Shown: positions 1 to 13,563 of the stretch, in pieces
Layout of the letters: every line of letters begins with the position of its first letter
How positions within the stretch are numbered: position 1 is the stretch's first letter
Source: Paraspadella gotoi
Lineage: Eukaryota > Chaetognatha
Length of the DNA: 64,000 nucleotides
Assembly (NCBI GenBank): GCA_051294375.1
Contig: CM119265.1
Location: 26,139,748 to 26,203,747 of the forward strand
Reading direction: 5' to 3'
Translations under genes and position numbers: made by a program
The notes under the pieces: generated by a model
Databases searched by the model: none
The model's input: only the letters and a program-made list of their open reading frames with translations
Told to the model about the DNA's origin: nothing

Positions 1-540
1 TTGTTCATTTGCGGCGAGATCGAATTTTATGGCAACAACAACTTAAAACGATCAGTAACAACTGCGATTTTCCTTCCGTTTGGTTTTTCACTCTTTTTTT
101 TTTTGCGTCGACATAAATTTTTATAAATTCAAAACCTAAATTAATTCTAAAAGATTCAAATTAATTCCTTCGTCTCATTCACAAATCTTGATTCAACTCA
201 GATTTCGTCAACAAAAATTCCTTTCATTCCTTGTTCTTTTGCCCATGCATCGTGGCTCCGAGCGCCATGTTAGAAATTCAAAACGTTAACTAATTTTAAA
301 TTAGTAGTATATATTTATTATATAAGTAAACAAATATGTCCACTCAACATCTATAGTATTGTACTTAAGTAATACAACAATTTTCCAACAAGGTCGCCTC
401 CATTCATCTAGCTTCTCTCCGTTTTCGTCTCGTGAAACGAAGAAAAAAATCGGTTCAAAACGGTTCGAGTCAGTGAAAAAAGTCAGCTTTGCCGAAATCG
501 AGCTTCTCACTCTACGCCTTGCCCATACTTTTAGATATGT

Positions 541-816
541 CCCTACCCTCACTTTAAGCATTATCTCACTTAGTTACTTGGTTCACTCTAGCCTCACTTT
601 AAGCCCAACTTTAATCTCACTTTAGTTACTTGGTTCACATCTAGCCTCACTTTAGGCCCATTTTGGAATTCTCGATCTTTAGTTATCTTAGTTCACTCTA
701 ATCTCACTTTAGCCCACTTTAATCTCACTTTAGTTACTACTAGTTCACTCAATAATGCTCACTTTTAATCTCACTTTAGTAAAACTTGGTTCACTCTCGC
801 CTCACTTTAGTCCACT
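541..816. repeat. Degenerate minisatellite, units of about 50 bp (left arm)
   Basis: Repeats of the type CTCACTTTAGTTACTTGGTT with variable spacing. It is the inverted, more irregular counterpart of 17866-18129. Confidence 0.7.
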
Positions 817-1455
817 CCAAACGCTTTTAATTAAACAATACAGTTATACAATTGATTGCATAAATTGAAAACGAAGCAATAGATGGCGATTATAGACTTA
901 AAAATGGTGGGTCACTGGTCTGTTCTAATTTTGTAATGTATCCCCAAAATGTTTCAGAAGACCTCAGAGATAGTCATTATTAATTCCACAATTAAGTGAT
1001 GGTTTGCAGTCTTGATACCGAGTGCAAGAGATAAGCGGTTTCGTCCCCCGAAACGAATAGCGACCAACTGTGCCAAAAGGCGACATCAATATTGCACGCA
1101 AAAAAACACGATTCTTGCTCGCAGAATCTCTGACGAAAACCTCATCCAAAATTCAAAGAACCGGAGAACTCGAACGTTCGCATTTCCACTTACTCACCCC
1201 CACTTACTCTCCGTCCCTCACCACCTAATTCGTCCACGCGTCGTAACATTACGTCACGCGACTTGTTCGCTTTTTAGCCGCGTCGAGTCGCATCGTCCGT
1301 ATGGCCGAAAATGACGCCGTAGAATCAGAGTCGTTTGTGCGAGATTTCTTTCGATATTTATGTTCTTCTCTCCTCTCTCCTCGTCTCTTTTCTATCTTCT
1401 TCTCTCTCTCTCTCTCCGCCAATCAACCCTGAACCTTACCTCTATTAAAACTCAC

Positions 1456-1923
1456 CGGCTTGAATCAACACAGATTTATTTCAAATTCTTTTCCCGATTT
1501 GATTTTTGGTTTTTCGTAAACTCTTCGAAAATCGTCGGAGTGTATTCTTCAGAAATTTCTTCCTCGGGCGCAGTGTAATCTGGAGTTTTATCAAGTTTAC
1601 ACTGTATCAGTTTTAATTTTCTGTACGCAGCATACTTCTAGCGTATGCGGCTTCCTTATCCACATTTTGCTTGTGCGTGAAGCTAACTGTCAACGCTGTC
1701 GTTGGACACAAACCTTTGAAACATATTTAAAAAAAGCTGATAATTTGTATTTTCATTTGTGTCAATTTTTTAATAAGAAAACTTTCAAGATTAAATAATT
1801 TCGCATTGATTATTGTTTATCACCATCATTCTGCTTCACCTATGCAGCAGCGCGTTTTTTACCGCCAAGTTCCGTCTCCGTCGTCAAAACTTTGATTTTC
1901 GTCGGTACAGCTTGCGTCGTCAT
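1456..1923 (-). pseudogene. Indel-broken copy of Rho GTPase exons 1 and 2
   Basis: On the minus strand, 1840-1923 matches exon 1 of the GTPase gene: start codon complement at 1921-1923, P-loop region, CATAG and a GTG donor. 1456-1579 matches exon 2, the switch I segment with the Tyr-Thr-Pro-Thr-Ile-Phe-Glu stretch and a GTGAGT donor. The lengths are 84 and 124 nt against 83 and 122 nt in the intact copy. Small indels break the P-loop frame and the start of switch I. No exon 3 copy lies beside it, because exon 3 is outside the inverted repeat. It is either a real partial duplicate or, more likely, a poorly polished second assembly of the same locus. Confidence 0.7.
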
Positions 1924-2179
1924 TTTTTTTTTAGCGTTAAATACAAGTGTTTAGTTTTTTTTAATATAAAAACAGATTTAACAAAGAATATATAGATTTC
2001 TTTTGTTCTTTTATTGAATATTTTATTTCAAGAATTTTCAGATTTAAGAAAAATTTAATCGACCTTTAGATTCACGAAAGAATCTTTCTCTCCGATTTCC
2101 CGTCATAGTTTTTTTCAAAAATGACCTAAATTAATGCGGGTCGATGTAGTGACCGAAAAAATTTGCGTCGTCTCGTCGT

Positions 2180-2229
<50 letters not shown>

Positions 2230-2747
2230 GTTAATTATCGTCATCGCTGATTAATATTTAAGGGGTAGACTTCGATTATGTGAACTCACAGCAAACGAGC
2301 ATATTTTTCCCCTGTCAATGTCAAGTTTATCCCGGATCTTCAATTCACAAACAACTCATTTTTTTGGATCCTCCCTTATTGGTTTTAAATTCAACGGTCG
2401 CCTCTGACCCAAGCGAAATGTCTCGAGGTTCTTTATCGACCTCAATCAAGAAGATAAAATAATAATCGCGAGTAAAATGAGAAAATACGTTAATGATTAA
2501 TCAAAAACTAAAAAACAAATATAACCAAAGTATGTGAGAGAGACGGATTTAATATTATAATAAGCTATAACTTGCTAAATGAGTCAGAAGATAATTCACA
2601 GAAGAGAAGAGTCATTCAGGAGTCGTGAATGATTTGCGTGATTCACACAAGATCATGCCAGTGATTCAGTGATCTTCCCAGATATCCTCGCCGGATTTGC
2701 TCGAGCAAGCCCGATGGGAATCCTGTGCCTAATCTACCCAGTCATTC

Positions 2748-2778
<31 letters not shown>

Positions 2779-3292
2779 TCTCTCTCTCCTCTGTCTCCTC
2801 TCTTTCCCTCCTCGTCTCTCTCTCTCTTCTCTCTCTCCTCTCTCACTCTCATCTCTCTCTCTCTCTCTCTCACTCCAAGCGAGTCGCTTTCCCACTCGAA
2901 GTTCTTCATCTATTTCTTCTTCTTTCCTCACTTTTTTCTCTCCCTCCTTCCGCTTCTTCTTCTCCTTTCTTCTTTTCTTTCTCCCCTTCTCGTTCTTCCT
3001 CTCCTTTTCCTCCTTTTTTCTCCCTTTCTCCGCTTCTCCTCCTCCTCCTTTTTTTCCTCCTTTTTTCTCCTTCTCCTTCCCTCCTACTCCTCCTTTTTTT
3101 TCTCTTTCCTCTTCCTCTCCTTTCCGTCCTTTTTTCTCCTTCCTCCTTTCTTCCTCTCCTTCCTCTTTTTTCGCTCCCGCTCTTCCTCCCTTTCGCTTTT
3201 CTCCTCCCTTCCTCCCCTTCTTCCTTTTATTTTATTCTGCCATTATCCTTCCCTTTCCTCCCGATTCTCTTCTTCTATTTACCTACTTCAAT

Positions 3293-4903
3293 TAGAATTC
3301 CTCCATAAATTTTTTAATTTGTCAGAACGTTTTTCTCTTTTTTTTCCATATTTTTTTGAACACGCTAAACGTTTCTCTGATTACGGCAAAATTTCATGAA
3401 AAAAAAAAAAATTAATAGTACCAATAGTTAGTGTTATGTCTCGAAATAGATGAAAAACCTCGTTTAAATTCACATCGGGAAGTGGGGTAACTAAGGCTTA
3501 CCAATGGCATCCCTCCACGCCAATCGTTCTTCGCTAAATAATTTTTTTTATTTAATACATTTGAAAAGGGAAAAAAAAGCAAAATTCATGAATGCAGGTT
3601 GCAGAAAGGGTACAGATAATACTGGACAATACTGACTGATAATCATGACTTTTTATGTCTTGTGAATGGGGGCAGTAAGAAAATCTAAAAAAATTCGATC
3701 ATTGTCAGTCAATGAACCCTTTCCAATGGGCTATTCCGCGAAATTTTTTTTTCTTAATTTAAAAACGGATGATAAGTAAAAGATTAAATACCTTGTATAA
3801 AGGTTGTTATATTTAAAAAGAAAATTATCATACAAATAAACAACAATTGATGGTCTTGCTTTGTCAAATCATGTCGCCAAGCTTAATGTAATTTTTTAAA
3901 AATTTTATTATAATTAAAACAAGCAGCGTGGTCCAAGCTTATTTGTTTGCAGTTGAAGATAATGAAAAAATGACAATTTTTTTTCACAGAAGAAGGTAGA
4001 AAACGTCGAACAGACTGTTTTATATGCAATCTGAAAATATTTTGTAATTTATCATTTTTCCATATTTAAAAAAACATTTTATCCAGATACTTCATAAATT
4101 TTTGCTTGTTTTTTTACTTAACTAAAAAATACAAGCAAAATTATAGAGTAGAGCAAATTTAAATGGTAATCAAATGTAATTTAGTCTTTCCTTTTTTCAA
4201 ATTAGAAAGAGAAAAAAATTTCAACATGCCTTCATTACAAATTTTTTAATGCAAAAAACTGTTATACTTTTAACCAAATCGATTTAAATAAAAGCTTGTA
4301 AAGATAATTATGGTAAAATTTAATAAAACCTATTTCAGAGAGGTGTCCATGATTAGGGCTTAATTTAATACCCTGCACCCACTTTCCTACCTCTTTTCTT
4401 TCCAAAGTTATTCAAGAAATAACTTTTTTTTAACCTGTGAGAGAACTAAGGATTTGAAACATACGCAAGTAACAAAATCTTTGTTAAATAAATTTCAGCA
4501 AGCGGGAGTATCTCAATTTTCCCCTATTGGTAACTACTAATTTTTTAAAATAAAACTTAAAGAAAAAAATTTTCCGTCCTCTAGAAGACATTATCACCTT
4601 TCAGGTTAACCCATCGTCTTACACATTTATGGATTATGCTGGAAGAAATCAGCAAAACGTTTTCCTCTTTTTTTTTAAATAGTTTGTACTAGCGCGTCAG
4701 AATACTATAGAAGATATACTCGAAAATTTATTCTGACAAATTTTGCCTCTAAGGCCTGAAACGTTTATGAATTATATCTCGAAAACCATTGTAGGAATTT
4801 AAATAACGGTTTTCCCTGGCAAAGTGAATATTGATATCATCCTCCAGGACCGGCATAAAAATATATAAAAAAATAAACTAAATATTGGCTCCGAGTGAGG
4901 TAT
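3293..4903. mobile_element. 1,611-bp insertion, copy 1 (possible non-autonomous transposon)
   Basis: The segment is bracketed by CTACTTCAAT (3283-3292) and CTACTTCCAAT (4904-4914). Its inverted twin at 13820-15430 is flanked by perfect 10-bp ATTGAAGTAG copies. A third, inverted copy of the surrounding DNA at 7165-7320 has one ATTGAAGTAG (7248-7257) and no insert, so this is an insertion with a target-site duplication. It is AT-rich with no long ORF. The two ends share only a loose inverted similarity (TAGAATTCCTCC against TAGATACCTCAC). It could be a degenerate or non-autonomous DNA element; the family is not recognised. Confidence 0.75.
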
Positions 4904-5161
4904 CTACTTCCAATGCTCCGTATCTCATTTCCTCCCGTCTTCCCCCCCTCCCATTCTCCTCATCTCCCCACCTCTCCCTTTCTCTCTCCCTCTCTGCTCT
5001 CTCCCTCTCCTCTCCCTCTCTCCTTCTCTCCCTTTCTCCCTCAATTCCTACTCGAGATCCTCGACGAAAATGGAGGATATTTCTTTTACGACTCTCGGTG
5101 ACCTAAATTTCTCGCGATTTAAATCTCTCTCTCTCTCTCTCTCTTTTCCCCTCTTCTCTCT

Positions 5162-5229
<68 letters not shown>

Positions 5230-5921
5230 TTCTCTCTCTCTTTCATCATCAATCCTGATCGTTACTTTTCCCTCTTTTCCCTCAATCCAACGAAATCCTT
5301 CTTTTGGATTTTTTCCTCCTTCAAATTTTCACCTTTTTCTCGACTTACGCTACTTTTAAGAGACTGATTAGCAGGGTGTGCGAAATAAAATCGTCTTTTC
5401 CACAGTAATTAATCTTTGACAACAGAAATAGAATTAGCTACAAAAGAGCAACCTTTGCGAATGACCTTTGCTCTTGTTTTTTAAAGATTTTTTTTTTTCC
5501 TCTTTAAAAGCTTTACTTCAAATTCATGCGACTGTTCCTTTTCATTCTTCAATATGTTTTTATATTTATTTATTTACCAATTATCTATAATTTTAAATGT
5601 TCTATTGCTTCCCTTCCTTCCTTCTTCCTTCCTTCTTCTTCCTTCCTCTTCTTCCTTTCCTTCCTTCCTTCCTTCCTTCCTTCCTTCTTCCTTCCCTCCC
5701 TTCTTTCTCTTTTAAATATTCCCTTTTTCTCAAAATTTTTATATTCCCCAATGTCTTCACATTCCTCCTTTTCAGTTCCCTCCTCCTTTTTTAACTTTCC
5801 TCTCTCTATTCTACATCCTCTCCTTCCTCCCTCTGTTGCCCACCGTTTGATGCTTCTACCCTTTCCTCCTTCCCCCCACCTCCATCAACTAAACTCGCCC
5901 TTGAAAGGCAACCCGATCAAT

Positions 5922-5960
<39 letters not shown>

Positions 5961-6037
5961 AGAGAGAGAGAAGAGAGAGAGTGAAGCATGATCGCCCTTT
6001 GAAAGGCCAACCCCGCGCGGCCCGCGCCATCAAATGA

Positions 6038-6078
<41 letters not shown>

Positions 6079-6147
6079 GAGAGAGAGAATTTTACGGATT
6101 GTGATGTAAATAGATGGAGGCAGTGGAGTGAGAGAGTTGAAAGAGAG

Positions 6148-6224
<77 letters not shown>

Positions 6225-6370
6225 GAGAGAAGAGACAAGAAGCGAGAGAGAGAAGAAGAGAGAGAGAGAGAGAGATTTAGATAGTCAGCAAAGACCCACC
6301 ATCACAGAACTTTTCTGATTTTCTCCGAATAGAATGTAAATTTTCTCCGCCTTATGAGTGTTCCCTTGCA

Positions 6371-6422
<52 letters not shown>

Positions 6423-6896
6423 AGAGAGAGAGAGAGAGAGAGATGATGACGACACCGACGTCACCCGAGCAGTGGAAGGAAGGAAGGAAGGAAGGAAGGA
6501 AGGAAGGAAGCAATAAGAACATTAAAATATAGGGATAATTGGTAAATAAATAAATATAAAACATATTGAAGAATGAACAGAACAGTCGATGAATTTGAAG
6601 ATAAGCTTAAAGAGAGAAAAAAAAAATCTTTTAAAAACAAGAGCAAGGTCATTCGCAAAAGTTGCTCTTTTTGTAGCTAATCTATTTCTGTTGTCAAAGA
6701 TTAATTACTGTGGAAAAGACGATTTTATTTCGCACACCCTGTAATCAGTCTCTTAAAAGTAGCGTAAGTCGAGAAAAAAGTGAAAATTGAGGGGAAAAAA
6801 ATCAAAAGAAGGATTTCGTTGGATTGAGGAAAAGAGGAAGTAACGATCAGGATGATGATGAAAGAGAGAGAGAAAGAGAGAGAGAGAGAAAGAGAG

Positions 6897-7162
6897 NNNN
6901 NNNNNNNNNNNNNNNNNNNNNNNNNNNNNNNNNNNNNNNNNNNNNNNNNNNNNNNNNNNNNNNNNNNNNNNNNNNNNNNNNNNNNNNNNNNNNNNNNNNN
7001 NNNNNNNNNNNNNNNNNNNNNNNNNNNNNNNNNNNNNNNNNNNNNNNNNNNNNNNNNNNNNNNNNNNNNNNNNNNNNNNNNNNNNNNNNNNNNNNNNNNN
7101 NNNNNNNNNNNNNNNNNNNNNNNNNNNNNNNNNNNNNNNNNNNNNNNNNNNNNNNNNNNNNN
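6897..7162. other. Assembly gap, 266 N
   Basis: An N run inside a GA microsatellite; the sequence is unknown. Confidence 1.
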
Positions 7163-7247
7163 AGAGAGAGAGAGGGAGAGAGAAAGGGAGAGGTGGGGAA
7201 TGAGGAGAAAGGAGAGGGGGGAAGACGGGAGGAAATGAGATACGGAG

Positions 7248-7257
7248 ATTGAAGTAG
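7248..7257. other. Empty insertion site (single ATTGAAGTAG)
   Basis: The sequence runs from the GAGATACGGAG flank straight through one ATTGAAGTAG into TAAATAGAAGAAG. Those are precisely the two flanks that the 1,611-bp insert separates in the right arm. This is the unoccupied allele or paralogue. Confidence 0.8.
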
Positions 7258-8304
7258 TAAATAGAAGAAGAGATCGGAGGGAGGAAAGGAAGGATAATGG
7301 CAGAATAAAATGAGTGAGCAGCAACCGAAAGAAGTTCTCTAAAAAAATGAACCTTTTTGACGATCGTTCGTGTTCCTCGTTTTCGTCGTCATCATCGTCG
7401 TCGTTTTTTTTAAAAAACAAAATCCGTGAACCACGAAAACGAGACGAAACTAGTTCGGTGAAAGAAAAAAAGGGAAAAAAAAAAGGTGAGTGAAGAGTTA
7501 AAATACTACGTGTGGAAAAATAGACCATCACAACAACAACACTACAATATCACGAAAAACTTGGCAGGAAAAATGGAGTTCGATCGTTGTTAAAGAAAAA
7601 TGACAGAAGGTATGAAGGTTTAATGAAGAAAGCAGGAAAATTTTATGTATAAACTTTAATCCGTGACATTTTTAAGAAAAAAAAAGATTTATCCAGGGTG
7701 CACGCTTAGCAGTCTTAATCTCATTTGCATAAACTGAGGAAGTGAGGGACAAAGAAGAGAGGAGAGAAAGAGAGAGAGAAGAGGGGGGAGTAGAGAGAGA
7801 GAGGAAGGAGAGAGAGAGAGAGAGAGGGAGAGAGGAGAGAGAGAGAGAAAGATGATGGTGACATGAAGAAGAGGAGAGAGGAAAAGATTTAGTGAGGAGG
7901 AGGAGGAGAGGAGAGACAGAGAGAGAAGACAGAGAGAGAAGAACGCGTTCTTCTCATCACAGTAAAAATAATGAAAGACAACACGACTCGATGCGGAATC
8001 TTTTTCCGATCCCTCGAGAACCGCAGAGCTTTGAGTTCGACCGTCTTTTGTCTTAAAGCCAAGACCAGCAGGGCGGGAAGAGGCAAAGAGGCGGGCAGAG
8101 ACGGGCGGGAGGAGAAGGCTGAAGGTGGGAAAAAAAATTAGGCTCGGAATTGGGTCTGAATGGTCTGATTGGTCTGATTGGGTCGTATTGGGTTCTGATT
8201 CATAAAAAAAGAAGGATGATGAGAACGGAATTTGAAGAAACAAAAGCTACATGACACAAATTACTAACCACAAATTAAATATATTAATGGCCGTATTAAC
8301 ATGA

Positions 8305-8402
8305 TTTTCCGCGGAAAGTATACTTCCTTTAGACGACGACTTGGGAGCCGTCAGGAAGCTATTCAATTTACCATGGGATTGCTACGCATGTTGTGTACCC
8401 TT
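8305..8402 (+). other. Possible orphan coding fragment
   Basis: In a region otherwise made of repeats, one plus-strand frame reads Leu-Pro-Leu-Asp-Asp-Asp-Leu-Gly-Ala-Val-Arg-Lys-Leu-Phe-Asn-Leu-Pro-Trp-Asp-Cys, then Tyr-Ala-Cys-Cys-Val-Pro-Phe-Asp and a stop. Composition is balanced and unlike the surrounding triplet repeats. A GT after the Cys-Cys pair could serve as a donor. No partner exon or family is recognised, so it may be chance. Confidence 0.2.
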
Positions 8403-8723
8403 TGATTAAAACTCTGCAGGAAATCAAAATCAAATCATAATACTCGTACGACTTAAAAAGAAATAATTGATCAATGAGAAAAAAATGTAAAAAACATCTT
8501 TAGATTCATTACAAGGGAGGAAAAATAAAACCAAAAAAGGAGATGTTTACCAAATTGAAAATCTTGGGTCAAAAATGTTTAAAAAAAGTTAGCCGTTGAA
8601 ACTATAATTTTTTTAAAAGATGTTTAGTAATAAATCTGATGCAATATGTAAATTAGTTTCGGTTTATCAAAAGAGACGGGTCGGGAGAAAGAGAGAGAGA
8701 GAGAGAGATGAGAGAGAGAGAGA

Positions 8724-8755
<32 letters not shown>

Positions 8756-10588
8756 CGAGAGGAGAGAGAGAGAGAGATAGAGAGTTGAGGACAGAGAACA
8801 TAGAGAGAGATGAGCGTATTTTCTCATTCCATAATGCATGAACATTTTCATAATTTCCCATTACATTGATTGACCTTCTAGAAGAGTCGAAGTATAAAAT
8901 AGTGAAAGGCGAATAAGCACAGAGATCTCCTCGAGGAAATTTTTTCGTTGCTTAAGGTTTATCGTTGTCGTTGTTGTTGTTGTTATTGTTTTGTTGTTAT
9001 GTAAGTATAATAGTTAAAAGAGACACGGTGTGGAATAAGACGAGAAAGACCGACGGACGAGGACAAACCGCGACAAAGGCGAGCGTGACGAAAGAGGAAG
9101 ACGACCACAATAACGACATAAACCACTACGACGACGACGACCGACGACCAACATAACGACGACGGACAAACCACAACGACGACGACGAAAAGGACGACCA
9201 CAACAACGACACGACGACGACATTTAACAAAATGATAATGACGACGACCACAAATAACGAGGACCACACCACGACGATGACGACGACGACGACAACAAAA
9301 GGACGACGATTGACGACATGACCCAACGTTAATTAAAAGAGGCGAACCAAGGAAGAAGAAACTGAGACAACGATGGAATCACAATTTTTTTCGAACTCGC
9401 AAGAAAACAAGTGGGACAACAACAACGAACCACAACAATGACAACGACTAAAAAGGAACATCAAACGACAACAACGACAACACAACAAAAAGGAAAACAA
9501 CCGACAACAAGAAGGAGCGGATATCAAATTCCCTCTCCCTGATCTTCGGCGGCTTTCTCTTTCTCTTCCTTCATTTCTATTTCATTTTTATGATCCTGTC
9601 GTAAAACATTCGTAAATGGGTTGGGTTAAAGGGGGGTTTAGTGGGGGGAGAAGGTGGGGCGGAGGTTTGGGTGGCGGAGAGTAATGGGATGGGAAGGAAA
9701 GGAAGGTGAAGGCGTCCAAGGGTGAAGTGGGGCGTTAGCGATGACTTCCGTCGTTGCAGAGATGCCTGACACAATACCAGTCCTTTCATAGGTGATTGAA
9801 AACATCTTTGAAATATTCAATATTAGGGAACCAGTTGCCTTAGGAATAAATTAAACGACGGGGTGATAGATTGATTGAAGCTTCCTGCTATGTATAAACT
9901 TGTAAGAGTGATGGAAGGCTTTACTAACTTTTAGCTGTCCCAGTAGAGTGGAGCACTCAAGAAACCAAACAATTTATTTGATGATCGAACAATGATATTT
10001 AGATGTGAGTAGTATGATTAAACTAGTACAAAAAATATTTGTTCATTATTATCTCGGGAACAGAATAGTAAAATATTTAATATATTTGTTAAGTAATATC
10101 CCTTATAAAATAAGTAAATTTTAAAAATAATTTATAATTTTAATAAGATTCAGATTCATTCATAAAAAGTTGATCAAAAATATAAAACATGTTATCCAAA
10201 AAATTATGTTTATCTTCCAATGTTTAAAAATAAGAAAAAAGGTATTAAAAAATTCGACTTTTTCTTCTGTAATAGAAAACTTATATATTGTTAAAAACGT
10301 TTTAGTCATTTTTTGTGATCTAAACATTAAAATATCAATAACATATTTTATTAAAAGTTTCTAGTTTTTTACAGCGAATCCAAAATCCAAATCTTAAAAA
10401 TTAAAAAAAAAATATTTTGAATTTTGACGATTTTAATAAGGATATTACTACATAAATAATTGAATTTGCATACTTTATGCTAAAAAATTTTAAAAGATTT
10501 AAATTCATTAATTATATGTCCATAGGCAGCAAAAAAAAAAATGTTCAATCAACTCAATCTTTTCATCACTCCCACCCTACTGGTTTCA

Positions 10589-10657
10589 GAGTCAGGGCAA
10601 AGTAGCTTATTTATTAAATGAATGTGTAGTTTTAAATTGTTGTACCAATTTTCATAA
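10589..10657 (-). repeat. Dispersed repeat copy in the inverted-repeat spacer
   Basis: GAGTCAGGGCAAAGTAGCTT, ATTTATTAAATGAATGTG and TTGTTGTACCAATTTT match the family in inverted orientation. It is more diverged than the copies at 48 and 50 kb. Confidence 0.65.
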
Positions 10658-10889
10658 TACAGGATTTAGTGAAAGTGAAGAGTTAAAAACAAAAAGGCGA
10701 ATCGACATTTTCTTTTATTTATCGTTCTTTGTTACTTTTTAACTTTTTCCCGTTTTTCTTTTGTTTTTGTTTGTTTATATTGTTGTCATGGTTATCCGTT
10801 TTCTTTCTCTCCTCTTTGTCGGATGGGAAGGCAAGGTTTGACTTTCCAACTCGTAAAACCGTTTAAAAGGCGCTTTAATTCCGTTTTAT

Positions 10890-10981
<92 letters not shown>

Positions 10982-12316
10982 CTTCAAGTAAAATTGATTT
11001 TTTCTGCAACCTTTTGCTTTTTGTTTTTTTAAAAACATTAAATCTTCGAGAAAAAAACCAAAACAAACAATAAAAAGAAAATGGAATCTTAAAAAAACCA
11101 AAAAAACAACAGAAAATGTGACATCGAGGGCGAAGAACCGTAATTCTGCGTCGAATAGAAAGAAAAGGAAAACTGATTAAATTTGTTATATTAAACGAAC
11201 AAAAAACGAACCAAACTAAAAATTCAAAGCTTCAGGGCCGTAGTATCCCAATTATCTTGTAGCGAAGACAAGACGAAGACAACGACGTAAGACAACGACG
11301 AAGACACGCGAGACAACGACGAAAGACACGACGAAGACAAACGACGGAAGAACAACGGACGAAGACACGGACGAAGACAACGCGAAGACAACGACGGAAG
11401 ACAAACGCATGAAGACAACGACGAAGACAACGACGAAGGGACAACGACGAAACAACGACGAAACAACGACAATGAAGCTAATTGAGGTCAACGCATCAGC
11501 GACGACCGATTTTCTTGTGATCGTCGTTAAAATAGAATTTGTTGTTGTTTATGTGTTATCGTTATATAATCCACTTTGTTTTCTTTTTTTTCATTTTTTT
11601 CCGTTCGTTCGTTTAAGCTCTGACGTGGAATGTGTCGAACAAGAAAGGCTTCCTCGGATTTATTGTTGTATTTCCTTTAACTATAACTTATACTAAGAAT
11701 TGTGTAATGTACATATTCGGGCTGACTTGACCTTGAGCTTGTAAATAAATAATAAGTAATATTGTTCGCAAGTTTCCAAAACAAACATTATTCACAAATT
11801 CTTAGGTTTCCTAAAAAGAAACAACAAGAGAGAATTTAATTTATTTTAATTTAATTTAATTTAATTTTTAATTAATTTTATAACATTTTAATAAATATTT
11901 TCTTCCGACTCCATCTTCGTCTTTTTTCATTCCGTTATCGAGTCGTGTCTGATTCTTCGTAAAGCTAAAATATCCCCAGGCGTCTTAGCTCGAGCTCAAA
12001 CGAGAAAACGTTTTCCACGACGACAACAACAACGACAACAACAACAACAACGACGTCGTTTCCCTCGTCGACCGTTTTCTTCCTCCTTTTCGGCTAACTG
12101 CCTTTTTTTTTTTCGAAACTGCCTCCGTCTTTTCACGAGTCGTCCCGTCGTCGTCGTCGTCGCCATCGTCGTTCGTCGTAAGTGTTCGTCTCCAGTCCCC
12201 TTCGTTCATGGGCAACGTCTAGTTGCCCCAGTTTTTTTTTCTCTCTCTCTCTGGACGAGAATCGTACTGCTCGGGTGACGTCGGTGTCGTCATCATCTCT
12301 CTCTCTCTCTCTCTCT

Positions 12317-12368
<52 letters not shown>

Positions 12369-12514
12369 TGCAAGGGAACACTCATAAGGCGGAGAAAATT
12401 TACATTCTATTCGGAGAAAATCAGAAAAGTTCTGTGATGGTGGGTCTTTGCTGACTATCTAAATCTCTCTCTCTCTCTCTCTTCTTCTCTCTCTCGCTTC
12501 TTGTCTCTTCTCTC

Positions 12515-12591
<77 letters not shown>

Positions 12592-12660
12592 CTCTCTTTC
12601 AACTCTCTCACTCCACTGCCTCCATCTATTTACATCACAATCCGTAAAATTCTCTCTCTC

Positions 12661-12701
<41 letters not shown>

Positions 12702-12778
12702 TCATTTGATGGCGCGGGCCGCGCGGGGTTGGCCTTTCAAAGGGCGATCATGCTTCACTCTCTCTCTTCTCTCTCTCT

Positions 12779-12817
<39 letters not shown>

Positions 12818-13497
12818 ATTGATCGGGTTGCCTTTCAAGGGCGAGTTTAGTTGATGGAGGTGGGGGGAAGGAGGAAAGGGTAGAAGCATCAAACGGTGGG
12901 CAACAGAGGGAGGAAGGAGAGGATGTAGATAGAGAGAGGAAAGTTAAAAAGGAGGAGGAACTGAAAAGGAGGAATGATGAAGGACATGGGGAAATAAAAA
13001 TTGAGGGAAAAAAGGGAAATATTAAAAGAGAAAGAAGGAGGGAAGGAAGAAGGAAGGAAGGAAGGAAGGAAGGAAGGAAGGAAGGAAAGGAAGGAAGAAG
13101 AAGGAAGGAAGAAGGAAGGAAGGGAAGCAATAAGAACATTAAAAATATAGATAATTGCGTAAATAAATAAATATAAAACATATGAAGAATGACAAGGAAC
13201 AGTCGCATGAATTTGAAGTAAAGCTTAAAGAGGAAAAAAAAAAATCTTTAAAAAACAAGAGCAAGGTCATTCGCAAAGTTGCTCTTTTGTAGCTAATCTA
13301 TTTCTGTTGTCAAAGATAATACTGTGGAAAAGACGATTTTATTTCGCACACCGTTAATCAGTCTCTTAAAAGTAGCTAAGTCGAGAAAAAGGTGAAAATT
13401 TGAAGGAGGAAAAAAATCAAAAAGAAGGATTTCGTTGGATGCAGGGAAAAAGGAAAATAACGATCAGGATGTGATGATGAAAGAGAGAGAGAAAGAC

Positions 13498-13563
<66 letters not shown>

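Larger units (their letters stand above)
1..6472. repeat. Left arm of a large inverted repeat
   Basis: The reverse complement of this stretch reappears at about 12271-18625. The first bases (TTGTTCATTT) match the reverse complement of the bases ending at 18625, and the GATGATGACGACACCGACG near 6453 matches the complement near 12290. Since the match starts at base 1, the repeat may continue left of the window. Outside the insertion at 3293-4903 the arms differ mostly by 1-2 nt indels, not substitutions. That pattern suggests consensus noise or uncollapsed haplotypes rather than old divergence. The arm holds GA/CT tracts, a CGT run (2159-2230), a degenerate array of about 50-bp units (541-816) and broken copies of Rho GTPase exons 1-2. 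Confidence 0.9.
6476..7330. repeat. Third, shorter copy of arm sequence inside the spacer
   Basis: 6480-6896 is an inverted, noisy copy of about 5230-5700, including the GGAA run and the AAAACAAGAGCAAGGTCATT stretch. After a 266-N gap (6897-7162), 7163-7257 matches the complement of about 4904-5000, and 7258-7320 matches the complement of about 3230-3290. It lacks the 1,611-bp insert. Together with the arms it gives three versions of one locus. Confidence 0.8.
7331..12270. other. Inverted-repeat spacer, mostly low complexity
   Basis: No gene is supported here. It contains GA/CT microsatellites (7755-7950, 8688-8810, 10890-10985, 12298-12365), CGA/ACA triplet-rich stretches (8957-9500; 11260-11475, with GAAGACAACGAC-like units) and AT-rich DNA (9830-10800). 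One copy of a dispersed repeat lies at about 10589-10657. A possible orphan exon is noted separately at 8305-8402. Confidence 0.6.

Noticed and set aside
964-1314. Overlapping frames around 1000-1314 and their inverted copies at 17279-17687
   Set aside because: A short ATG frame (MAENDAVESES) is present but is lost by an indel in the other copy, runs into CT repeats and has no recognisable product.
2669-3399. Ser/Leu/Phe-rich frames in the left arm
   Set aside because: Generated by CT/TTC repeats; the matching frames in the right arm differ by indels and show no conserved coding pattern.
6897-7162. Frames with long X runs spanning N gaps
   Set aside because: They are open only because N was translated as unknown; the flanks are GA repeat.
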